The notes under the pieces are model-generated. The model was not told where the DNA came from. It saw only the letters and a program-made list of their open reading frames with translations, and searched no databases. A program made the translations under genes and the position numbers. From Candidatus Brocadia pituitae (GTDB lineage: Bacteria; Planctomycetota; Brocadiia; Brocadiales; Brocadiaceae), in assembly GCA_017347445.1 (NCBI GenBank), contig AP021856.1, forward strand, positions 938,613 to 1,002,612: a DNA stretch of 64,000 nucleotides, given 5' to 3'. This document shows positions 23,839 through 31,468 of this stretch, piece after piece; within the stretch, counting starts at the first letter, position 1; every line of letters starts with the position of its first letter.

Positions 23839-25719
23839 ATGCCAGCAAAAAAACCAATTAGAAGGTCGCAGCTTATCTCCCCCTGGGGCGTTGGACAAAT
23901 GATTAATTTTCCAAAGGATGAATCATTAATGGTTGCGGGACTTGATTTGTGGGAAGATAAATTCAGAACCATATCTGAACTTGAAGAATTTAAAGTCCAA
24001 GAGCCACGGCTTGCAAAACGTTTAGGTGTAAAGGATTTCAGGCTACCGCCTGATTTCAGAGATCCCGAGCCAGGAGTTACAAATCCATCATTAAAAATTC
24101 CTTTTGTAAGATTTCCAAGGTGGCATTACTGCACATGGTGCGGACATATGGAAAAGATTTCATTTTACTCTTCACAAAAACCAACTTGTTCGTTTTTATC
24201 AGATAACCCCAAAAGGTCATGTTCTAATCTATCTTCCAATAGACGCCGGAAGCTCATCCCGGTTCGTTTTATTGCTATTTGTCCACATGGACACATACAG
24301 GATTTTCCATTCATGGAATGGGTTCATGGCTCAACATCAACAGAAGGAAATCATCAATTAAGATTGAGAGCAGGCAGAAGTTCTGGAGCATTGTCAGGTA
24401 TTGAAATTACTTGCAGTTGTGGTGCACACAAAACAATGGCGGGAGCGTTCAACGAAGCTGCATTACATAAAACCGGGGTTGATTGTTCAGGAGATAGACC
24501 TTGGTTGGGTGAAGAAGCAGAAAGAAATAACACACAACATTGTGGGCAACATTTGGTAGTAGTTCAAAAAGGTGCATCTAACGTATACTTCTCACAGATT
24601 CGCAGTTCAATTTATCTACCTCAATGGGAAAAATCAGTTGGCAGAAGATTAGTTGAAGTTTTGGAAAAAAATTGGGGCTTTCTCACAACAGGAATGGAGA
24701 ATGGTAATTTTCAAAAAATGCGATTTGAATTAGTTGCTGAAAGGAATTTTGCAGAGGATAAAAAAGAATTTTATGCGGAAAAATTATTAGAAGCGGCTAC
24801 AAAACGGTTAACGAGTGCAGATAATTCTATTACAGATGATTCAGAGGAAAAGTACAGAAAAATGGAATATGACGCAATTCTTTCAGAAGCAGGCGGAGAA
24901 AATCAGGATTTCTACGTTACTAAAATTATGGCCGACATTTATGATGACGCAGAAACCGGAGGTACAATCAATAAAGGTTTTACAAGTGTAGGTTTACTTC
25001 ATAAGTTGAGGGAAACAAGGGCATTTGTAGGTTTTTCAAGATGGATTCCTGACGATGGCAAAAGCTTAGAAGCGCGAAAGGATTTTATAAAACTTGGCAA
25101 GAGTATCACATGGCTTCCTGCAGTTGTGGTAAGAGGCGAAGGGGTGTTTTTTGAATTTAATGAAAAGCGATTGAATGAGTGGGCAACAAAGAAAGGGGTT
25201 ATTGAGAGAATAAAAAAGCTATCCGATAATTATAATCAGGAAAGATTGAAAAGAGGGCAAAAAGCAAGAATTATTATACCCCAATTTATACTAATACACA
25301 CCTTTGCTCATCTTGTAATTAATCAGTTCAGTTATGAATGTGGTTATGGGAGTTCTGCATTAAGAGAAAGAATTTATTGCAATCTTGAATCGCAAACAGA
25401 CATTATGAATGGTGTTTTGATTTACACTGCATCTGGTGATTCAGAAGGTTCATTAGGCGGACTTGTGCGACAAGGGAAACCCGGTAATCTTGAAACGATT
25501 GTTTATAATGCAATCGAAAATGCAAGATGGTGTTCAAGTGATCCAATTTGTATTGACACAAAAGGACAAGGGCCAAACTCATGTAATCTTGCAGCTTGTC
25601 ATAATTGTACTTTGTTACCCGAAACTTGCTGTGAAGAATCAAATATGTTGCTTGACAGAGCAGTGTTAATTGGAACTTTAGACAATCCTTCAATAGGGTA
25701 TTTTAACATCGTAATTTAA
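23839..25719 (+). CDS. drmB: DrmB-type DUF1998 protein
   Basis: The 626-residue protein begins with the typical RRSQLISPWGVGQMINFP and MVAGLDLW. It has zinc-binding Cys pairs (HYCTWCGHMEK and CSCGAHK) and the DUF1998 domain near the C-terminus (FILIHTFAHLVINQFSYECGYG, LIYTASGDSEGSLGGLVRQG), ending in a Cys cluster (CNLAACHNCTLLPETCCEE). DUF1998 partners DrmA in DISARM. It is complete in length. The phospholipase-D gene drmC that often follows is not seen; instead repeats begin. Confidence 0.88.
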   Translation: MPAKKPIRRSQLISPWGVGQMINFPKDESLMVAGLDLWEDKFRTISELEEFKVQEPRLAKRLGVKDFRLPPDFRDPEPGVTNPSLKIPFVRFPRWHYCTWCGHMEKISFYSSQKPTCSFLSDNPKRSCSNLSSNRRRKLIPVRFIAICPHGHIQDFPFMEWVHGSTSTEGNHQLRLRAGRSSGALSGIEITCSCGAHKTMAGAFNEAALHKTGVDCSGDRPWLGEEAERNNTQHCGQHLVVVQKGASNVYFSQIRSSIYLPQWEKSVGRRLVEVLEKNWGFLTTGMENGNFQKMRFELVAERNFAEDKKEFYAEKLLEAATKRLTSADNSITDDSEEKYRKMEYDAILSEAGGENQDFYVTKIMADIYDDAETGGTINKGFTSVGLLHKLRETRAFVGFSRWIPDDGKSLEARKDFIKLGKSITWLPAVVVRGEGVFFEFNEKRLNEWATKKGVIERIKKLSDNYNQERLKRGQKARIIIPQFILIHTFAHLVINQFSYECGYGSSALRERIYCNLESQTDIMNGVLIYTASGDSEGSLGGLVRQGKPGNLETIVYNAIENARWCSSDPICIDTKGQGPNSCNLAACHNCTLLPETCCEESNMLLDRAVLIGTLDNPSIGYFNIVI

Positions 25720-26157
25720 AGATAAAACGAAACTTTTGTTTTGCAAGAGGGGAAGAGTGGCTGTCTAAGTCTAAGGGATATGGTCTTTCAAATTAACAAA
25801 TTATATCTGACGAAAAAGTTCAAGGCGCTTTTTTCTCCACTTCTGTGAGGACAGGGCTATTACGAAAGACGGGGGTTACTTGCAAAGCCAGGATAAATAA
25901 CCCAAAGTAAAAGAATATGATGCCACATTGACCCCGTTAGATTATAAGTATTAACGAGGCTGACCAGTTTGGCTATCAGGGACTTTGAATACAAAAGCAG
26001 TCTGGCCAAAATAGAGGCTAAAGGCTGATTTAATCCGACCTTCGCGATTCGCGGGGCGTATAAGCAGCTAAGCCAGTGAATTCAGGGGATCGCCTCAAAA
26101 TGTCTGCAGCGTAATAACGCTGTTATTGTTGAAATTTTTCAATAGAAGGGAAAATCT
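25720..26157. other. Repeat-rich gap downstream of drmB
   Basis: It contains direct repeat copy A (25785-25929) and a short coding remnant at 25981-26028 reading DFEYKSSLAKIEAKG and a stop, which recurs at 27714. No intact gene is present. Confidence 0.65.
25785..25929. repeat. 145-bp direct repeat, copy A
   Basis: The stretch from CTTTCAAATTAACAAATTAT to GATGCCACATT recurs at 26796-26942 in the same orientation with roughly 85 percent identity by eye. Copies A and B flank the second DUF433/DUF5615 module. Confidence 0.8.
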
Positions 26158-26373
26158 ATGTTTGGCAGAATTACCTTTGATTCAAAGATTATGGGAGGAC
26201 GCGCGTGTATTAGGGGGATGAGGATCCCGGTATCCGTCATTGTAGGACAAATAGCCCATGGAGCCACTTTTGAGGAAATCCTGGAAGGCTATCCGGATTT
26301 AGAGAAGGAAGATATCCAACAAGCACTGGAATATGCAGCATGGCTGGCTCAGGAAGAGGTTCATTCCACCTAG
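26158..26373 (+). CDS. DUF433 antitoxin, module 2
   Basis: A 71-residue DUF433 protein with ITFDSKIMGGRACIRGMRIPVSVIV and GYPDLEKEDIQQALEYAAWLAQEE. A ribosome binding site (GAAGGGAAA) precedes the ATG. The toxin gene follows after nine bases. Same family as module 1 but clearly diverged. Confidence 0.87.
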   Translation: MFGRITFDSKIMGGRACIRGMRIPVSVIVGQIAHGATFEEILEGYPDLEKEDIQQALEYAAWLAQEEVHST

Positions 26374-26382
26374 GAGGATAAT

Positions 26383-26751
26383 TTGCGATTCCTCGGAGAC
26401 GCATGTATCGATATAAGGGTTATCAAGTGGCTGCGAAGTCAGGGATATGATGCTATCCATCTCCGTGAGGAGGGACTGCAACGGCTGCCAGATGAAGAAA
26501 TCTTCAAAAAGGCCATTTCAGAAAATCGTGTAATTCTGACGTTTGATATGGATTTTGGAGAGATAATCGCCCTCTCGAAAGGGGAAAAGGCAAGTGTTAT
26601 TCTATTCCGATTCCATAATACCCGGACATCGCAAGTGATAGTTCGCTTATCAACGGTTCTTGCTGATTCCAAGGATGCCCTTGATAAAGGGGCTGTAATT
26701 ATTATTGAAGAATCACGTCATCGCATCAGGTATTTTCCAATTGGAAGCTAG
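26383..26751 (+). CDS. DUF5615 PIN-like toxin, module 2
   Basis: The 122-residue protein begins at TTG, placed after TAGGAGGATAA, a strong ribosome binding site. It has RFLGDACIDIRVIKWL, GYDAIHLREEGLQRLPDEEIF and VILTFDMDFGEII, the same acidic pattern as module 1. PIN-like RNase by family. Confidence 0.85.
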   Translation: MRFLGDACIDIRVIKWLRSQGYDAIHLREEGLQRLPDEEIFKKAISENRVILTFDMDFGEIIALSKGEKASVILFRFHNTRTSQVIVRLSTVLADSKDALDKGAVIIIEESRHRIRYFPIGS

Positions 26752-27134
26752 GAGATAATTTAATATGAGCGAGATTATAGTCCAAGGGATCGAATCTTTC
26801 AAATTAACAAATTATATCTGATGAAAAAGCTCAAGGCGCATTTTTTCCCCACTTCTGTGAGGACAGGGCTATTACGAAAGACGGGGATTACTTGAAAGGT
26901 TAGGGGGAAACAACCCAAAGTAAAAGAATAGGATGCCACATTCGAGGTTGACCAACTTGTCTGTAAACTTTACGACCTCACGCAGAATAAGATTGCCACG
27001 TGGAGAAGGAAAGATGAATGCCGTCTGTATGGGAAAAAATCAGACTGGGAAGGTAAACAGTGCGATTGTTATAATAGGAAAAACAAATAGAGTATTAAAA
27101 CACAGAACAATTTAAAAAAAAGGCGACTCGTGAA
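26752..27134. other. Gap between modules 2 and 3
   Basis: Mostly repeat copy B. The remainder (26943-27120) has short frames without recognisable coding character. Confidence 0.5.
26796..26942. repeat. 147-bp direct repeat, copy B
   Basis: Second copy of the repeat at 25785-25929, same orientation. It starts about 45 bases after the DUF5615 stop codon, so the module sits exactly between two copies. Confidence 0.8.
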
Positions 27135-27362
27135 ATGAATAAGGCAATCGAGAGAATAGCGATCGATCCAAAGATATGCAGCGGGAAACCCTGTATTAAA
27201 GGCACAAGAATACCCGTACATATAATACTTGACCTTCTTGCCGCCGGAGAAGATTTTGATGGTATAAAAAAGGCATATCCCAACATTTCTGATAAAGATA
27301 TCAGGGCATGCCTGAATTATGCGGCAGTTCTTGCAGATGAAGAAGCCGGGGTTACAGCATGA
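27135..27362 (+). CDS. DUF433 antitoxin, module 3
   Basis: A 75-residue DUF433 protein (IAIDPKICSGKPCIKGTRIPVHIIL, AYPNISDKDIRACLNYAAVLADEE). It is intact, and its stop overlaps the start of the broken toxin gene by four bases (ATGA). It is therefore probably an orphan antitoxin. Confidence 0.87.
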   Translation: MNKAIERIAIDPKICSGKPCIKGTRIPVHIILDLLAAGEDFDGIKKAYPNISDKDIRACLNYAAVLADEEAGVTA

Positions 27363-27525
27363 AGATTTTTGCCAATGAAAACCTTTTCGAGCCAATTATT
27401 GATTATTTAATGAGACGCTTGCAATATTCAAAAAATATTACCTGACTATCAAGGAAGAAGATATAAAAAAGAATCTGGTTATTATTACCCCAGAAGGCAT
27501 ACGGATAAAAAGATCAGCAAGATGA
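27359..27525 (+). pseudogene. DUF5615 toxin, internally deleted
   Basis: The N-terminal frame reads MKIFANENLFEPIIDYL and stops after 28 codons. A C-terminal piece (EDIKKNLVIITPEGIRIKRSAR) follows in another frame up to the stop at 27525. The central PIN core with its acidic residues is missing, so the toxin of module 3 is dead. Confidence 0.75.
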
Positions 27526-28082
27526 CAGAACATTCAACATTGCCTCACAATCTAAGTCTACGGGACATAAATACAGTCGAGAGAGTATGCTCTGGCTATT
27601 TGAAATTATTATTTCCGGATTTTAATCTTTTAAATATGGAATAATTTGTTGAATATTGTCTGAATCCTGTTAAGCAATTAAGAGCAATCATCCGACAACC
27701 GTTGTCTATTAAGGACTATGAGTATAAAAGCAGTTTGGCAAAAATAGAGACTAAAGGCTGATTTAATTTGCTACTTATTGTTCACAATTTATTGAGTTTT
27801 TTGAATACCTGAAAGACAGGAGACTAATAAAAGGTGTATTTAGGAGCAAACTTGAAGATAGATTTTGCGGAGGCATAAACGGGGAGAAAAAATTACTGAA
27901 CAAAATAGGAACTAATCCTTTGATATTTAAATATTGTTGAAGGAATAAAGACATCTGGATTCCCGCTTTCGCAGGAATGACAAACGTAGGCTTTCGCGGG
28001 CGTGGGCTGGAATGACAAGCAAAAAAGGGGGAACGACAAAGAATGTAGGAAACGGGAACCCAAACCGACGGGATTTATCTTT
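27526..28082. other. Decayed region with gene fragments
   Basis: At 27714-27761 a 15-codon remnant (DYEYKSSLAKIETKG, stop) repeats the one at 25981. At 27771-27940 an open frame without start (YCSQFIEFFEYLKDRRLIKG and onward) looks like the C-terminus of an unidentified gene. From 27951 a palindromic repeat of the GGATTCCCGCTTTCGC...GGAATGAC type begins. Confidence 0.55.
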
Positions 28083-28379
28083 ATGAGTTACGATAAGCAC
28101 TACTTTGTTTACATTCTGGCAACTAAAAGAAACGGGACTTTATACATTGGCGTTACTAATAATCTGATAAGAAGGGTTAGTGAGCATAAAAATGATTTAA
28201 TAGAGGGATTTACTAAAAAGTATAGGATTCATCATCTTGTTTATTATGAAATGACGAATGATGTAAAAAGTGCCATAGAGAGAGAAAAACGGTTAAAGAA
28301 ATGGAATAGAAAGTGGAAGTTGGAATTGATTGAAAAGATGAATCCTCAATGGAAGGATTTATATGACAGACTGGTTTAA
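28083..28379 (+). CDS. GIY-YIG endonuclease domain protein
   Basis: A small nuclease of 98 residues from the ATG at 28083: YFVYILATKRNGTLYIGVTNNLIRRVSEHK carries the GIY-YIG strands and the conserved Arg, and IEREKRLKKWNRKWKLELIE is typical for the stand-alone UPF0213-like group. The longer frame from 28002 runs through a repeat and is unlikely. It is flanked on both sides by GGAATGAC-type palindromic repeats, so it may be mobile. Confidence 0.88.
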   Translation: MSYDKHYFVYILATKRNGTLYIGVTNNLIRRVSEHKNDLIEGFTKKYRIHHLVYYEMTNDVKSAIEREKRLKKWNRKWKLELIEKMNPQWKDLYDRLV

Positions 28380-28404
28380 TGATGCTATTTATTTTCTTTA
28401 AAGG

Positions 28405-28500
28405 TCATTCCCGTGTAAACGGGAATCTAGAGTAGAGAAGCAAGCGGCGAAGGATACTGGATTCCCACTTGCGTGGGAATGACAAGCAAAATACAGGAAT
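28405..28500. repeat. Palindromic GGGAATGAC-type repeat
   Basis: CATTCCCGTGTAAACGGGAAT and TGGATTCCCACTTGCGTGGGAATGAC are two short palindromes in a row. Related palindromes at 27951-28020 lie on the other side of the GIY-YIG gene. Confidence 0.6.
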
Positions 28501-28547
28501 GACAAGAGAAAAATAAAAATTTTTATACAAGAAATTTAAAGTGTTCA

Positions 28548-30128
28548 ATGCTTGACCTCAATAAATATCTCACAGATTGTTTTTCACCTGTCTACCGGCA
28601 GATTGTAAGCTCTTGTTATACCAGTGAAGATGATGAAAGGGCGAACGGCAGTTCGCCCCTGCGAGTCCTGGAAGGCGCAGAAAGACTAATTAAGGAAGAA
28701 TTGGTCCGATGTATCTGGTTCGGGCAACATATCAAAAAGGATAAGCTTTTTACCGACGATGGTTTACGTATCGAGATTCTTTCGCCAGGCTGGTGGAATT
28801 CCGAAGGCGGACCTGATTTCAGACATGCAGAAATTCTCCTGGAAGGCAAAGGGCTGGTAAAGGGTGACGTCGAGGTGCATGTGCTCACATCTGACTGGAA
28901 ACGGCATCAGCACGAAAAACAACATACTTACGATACGGTATGTTTGCACGTGGTTATGTGGAACGATAGTGAGGGAGAGAAGATTACAAATTGCAGCGGA
29001 CAAGGTATTCCCCAGGTAACATTATCAAAATATTTAGACGCCGAGTTGGATGAAATTATTGACGTAATAAATGTTGCGGCATGTCTGAAAGATGGAAAGG
29101 TAAACCCTGGTCATTGTCAGACGGCGATGGACAATCATAAAGCCGATGAGAAATGGTTGGGTTCTTTCCTTGATTTTGCAGGTGACGAGCGCATCCTTCA
29201 AAAGGCAAAGAGATATGAGCAATGGGTAGAAAAAAGACCGTTTGAACAGGTGCTCTACGAGGCGATTATGGAATCGCTGGGATACAAAAACAATAAGGAA
29301 CCGTTCTTAACGTTAGCCTCTCGCCTGTCGCTTGAAGACATCAGATATTTAATCCCGGAAGACGCCTCCGTTCAGAGGAAGAAGATGGCTATCCAATCGC
29401 TCCTCCTGGGTGAGGCAGGTTTGCTGCCGCATCAGGGGAATGCAATATCGTCGCGTGACAAAGAAACTGAAGAGTACATATGCAGCGTTGAAGATGCATG
29501 GTGCGAACTCCAAAAGAAAACTGGCCGGGCTTCTATGGAGAGAAAAGACTGGAACTATGCAGGGATCAGGCCTGCAAATTTCCCGGAAAGAAGGATTGCA
29601 GCCATAGCCAACATCCTTTCCGCATGTTCATCTCTCAGCATCTTCCGGCACATCTTATCGGTACTTGAAAAGGTGGAAGGTTGCCAGGAAGAGCAGAAAA
29701 TCATGAAAACGTTTCCGGAGCATATCCAATCCCTTTTTCTAGACATTTCCGATTCCTATTGGTCGCACCACTATACCCTGCAGGGGAAGAAACTGGCGAA
29801 ACCCGTTAAATTGCTTGGAAAAGAGCGGGTATCCCATATCTTCATCAATGTTATTATTCCCATTCTGCTTGTCTATGCCAGAAGGCATCATAACACAAAA
29901 TGGGAAAAGATACTCCATCTCACGTACCGGAATTATACCCCCCTTCCCGGCACCAGCGTGACAAAATTCATGAGCAGTCGTATCTTTGGACAACCAGATG
30001 CGCCAAAAAAACTTATCACATCTGCCAGGCGGCAACAGGGATTGTATCAAGTCTTTAAGGATTTTTGTGAGAACGACAATATGAGTTGCAACAGATGCGC
30101 CTTGTATCTGTCAATAGGGAAAAGATAA
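28548..30128 (+). CDS. DUF2851 family protein
   Basis: The 526-residue protein has the DUF2851 pattern: LRIEILSPGWWNSEGGPDFRHA, GDVEVHVLTSDWKRHQHEKQHTYDTVCLHVVMW near residues 75-145 and a Cys pattern at the end (NMSCNRCALYLS). A nuclease-like PD-(D/E)XK relation is possible for the N-terminal block (EGGPDF...GDVEVH); that is inference. Residues 31-37 are encoded by a small palindrome inserted in frame. Confidence 0.82.
   Translation: MLDLNKYLTDCFSPVYRQIVSSCYTSEDDERANGSSPLRVLEGAERLIKEELVRCIWFGQHIKKDKLFTDDGLRIEILSPGWWNSEGGPDFRHAEILLEGKGLVKGDVEVHVLTSDWKRHQHEKQHTYDTVCLHVVMWNDSEGEKITNCSGQGIPQVTLSKYLDAELDEIIDVINVAACLKDGKVNPGHCQTAMDNHKADEKWLGSFLDFAGDERILQKAKRYEQWVEKRPFEQVLYEAIMESLGYKNNKEPFLTLASRLSLEDIRYLIPEDASVQRKKMAIQSLLLGEAGLLPHQGNAISSRDKETEEYICSVEDAWCELQKKTGRASMERKDWNYAGIRPANFPERRIAAIANILSACSSLSIFRHILSVLEKVEGCQEEQKIMKTFPEHIQSLFLDISDSYWSHHYTLQGKKLAKPVKLLGKERVSHIFINVIIPILLVYARRHHNTKWEKILHLTYRNYTPLPGTSVTKFMSSRIFGQPDAPKKLITSARRQQGLYQVFKDFCENDNMSCNRCALYLSIGKR
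28638..28660. repeat. Palindrome inserted in frame in the DUF2851 gene
   Basis: AGGGCGAAC GGCA GTTCGCCCCT forms a nine-pair hairpin inside the coding region and encodes ERANGSSPL. This sequence type is normally intergenic, and its stay in frame suggests a tolerated insertion. Confidence 0.6.
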
Positions 30129-30133
30129 TAATT

Positions 30134-30350
30134 TACCGCAGAGCACGCGGAGGTCGCAGAAATGGATAAAGAAGAAAGACTTAACAAGATAACAAAAACA
30201 ATTATTAGTGTGGCTATTCATATCCATCGTTCGTTAGGACCAGGACTCCTTGAATTCGCTTATGAAGCATGTTGAAATATTAAAAGACGGTACTCAGCAA
30301 GTTGTTAATAATTTTCCTGATTCTCTGCGATCTCAGCGTTCTCTGCGGTG
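30134..30350. mobile_element. Small element with terminal inverted repeats and a GxxExxY remnant
   Basis: The ends ACCGCAGAGCACGCGGAGGTCGCAGA (30134-30159) and TCTGCGATCTCAGCGTTCTCTGCGGT (about 30322-30349) are imperfect inverted repeats of about 26 bases. Between them lies a truncated GxxExxY gene. Such repeat/GxxExxY combinations look like a miniature or decayed mobile unit. Its right end contains the GTG upstream of the next gene. Confidence 0.55.
30162..30275 (+). pseudogene. GxxExxY-family protein fragment
   Basis: The 37-residue frame [20 protein letters not shown] continues with [17 protein letters not shown] and a stop. It matches the first third of GxxExxY proteins (normally 120-130 residues), including the GxGLLE motif, but ends where the Glu and Tyr signature follows. 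Confidence 0.75.
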
Positions 30351-30359
30351 AAACAAACA

Positions 30360-31010
30360 ATGAAAAAATTAAAATTCTTCATCGTGGGAATGCTGGGTGC
30401 CTGGTTTATAAGATTACTGGCCTTAACTATCCGTATTCAGGACGACCCCAGAGGATATAATCAAAAGATCACAACCACGCATGCTATTTACACCTTCTGG
30501 CATTGCCTGATGCTCGTCCCTGCCTATGTGGGACGCAATAAGAATATCCAGGTACTCATTAGCCAGCACTCTGACGGTGAATATATTGCACAGGTAATAC
30601 AGCGGCTTGGCTTTGGTGTTATACGAGGATCAACCACGCGGGGCGGCGCACGGGCAGTAAAGGCCATGGTTGACAAGATCCGGGAAGGATATCCGGTTGC
30701 AATTACCCCGGATGGGCCCCGGGGCCCCCGATGCATCGTCCAACCAGGATGTATCTATCTCAGTCAAAAGACAAGACTCCCAATTATTCCGGTTGGTATT
30801 GGATTATCCCGTTATTGGAAACTTCCCAGTTGGGATGAATTCCGCATCCCAAAGCCCTTTTCCCGTGCATTGGTGGTGTACGGCGACCCGATCCATATCC
30901 CACCCAAACTTACTGAGGAGGAAGCGGAACACTACCGGCTTCTGGTAGAAAACGTTATGAAAGAAATGACGGAAAAAGCGGATAACTTAGTCAGCGGAAA
31001 AAAACGGTGA
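30360..31010 (+). CDS. DUF374-type lysophospholipid acyltransferase
   Basis: I take the ATG at 30360; the GTG at 30348 lies in the neighbouring repeat. The protein has one N-terminal membrane helix, then IYTFWHCLMLVP, ISQHSDGEYIAQVIQRLGFGVIRGSTTRGGARA and AITPDGPRGPR, the blocks of the DUF374 acyltransferase branch. The family probably acylates lipid A or lysophospholipid precursors at the inner membrane. Length about 216 residues is normal. Confidence 0.87.
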   Translation: MKKLKFFIVGMLGAWFIRLLALTIRIQDDPRGYNQKITTTHAIYTFWHCLMLVPAYVGRNKNIQVLISQHSDGEYIAQVIQRLGFGVIRGSTTRGGARAVKAMVDKIREGYPVAITPDGPRGPRCIVQPGCIYLSQKTRLPIIPVGIGLSRYWKLPSWDEFRIPKPFSRALVVYGDPIHIPPKLTEEEAEHYRLLVENVMKEMTEKADNLVSGKKR

Positions 31011-31468
31011 ATCGGCCTGTTTGTAATAATTTAGCATTTGAAAAATTCCATTAATAACGCTGTTTGCCTCATGGTGTAGGGGCGAAGCATTTGCTATCAT
31101 TGGCATATATGCGTTCATATCCAAACTGGCAAATGCTTCGCCCTTACTTTTTCAAAAAACTAAATTGTTATCCCTGTTTTATTCTGCGGTCTTTCGATAT
31201 TAATATCTCTTGTTTTTGCAGATATTACTTCGATGTATTCTTCCTCTTACGCCTTATTATGGAAAAATATATTGCCCACAAGGCAACAAAACCGACAGCA
31301 TAGAGTATTACAAAACCGGTATGGTTCATTCCTTAAAAAAACCCGAGTGATACGCTGTCAGTTACAGAGAAACCCTGGCATGCACAGGATAGCAATCAGG
31401 TGCAAGAATGCCTTTAAAAAATTACCTTAGCCCTGACGCAAAGAGAGTAACAATTTTGGATTGTTTCA
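31011..31468. other. Gap between acyltransferase and PPDK genes
   Basis: It contains the palindromic element at 31076-31147. The rest is AT-rich, without a gene I can support. The two genes are convergent; no clear terminator T-run was found. Confidence 0.5.
31076..31147. repeat. 72-bp palindromic element, copy 1
   Basis: GTAGGGGCGAAGCATTTGC and GCAAATGCTTCGCCCTTAC are inverted arms separated by about 35 bases. A second copy with the same arms but a different centre is at 52347-52416. This looks like a REPIN/MITE family. Confidence 0.75.
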
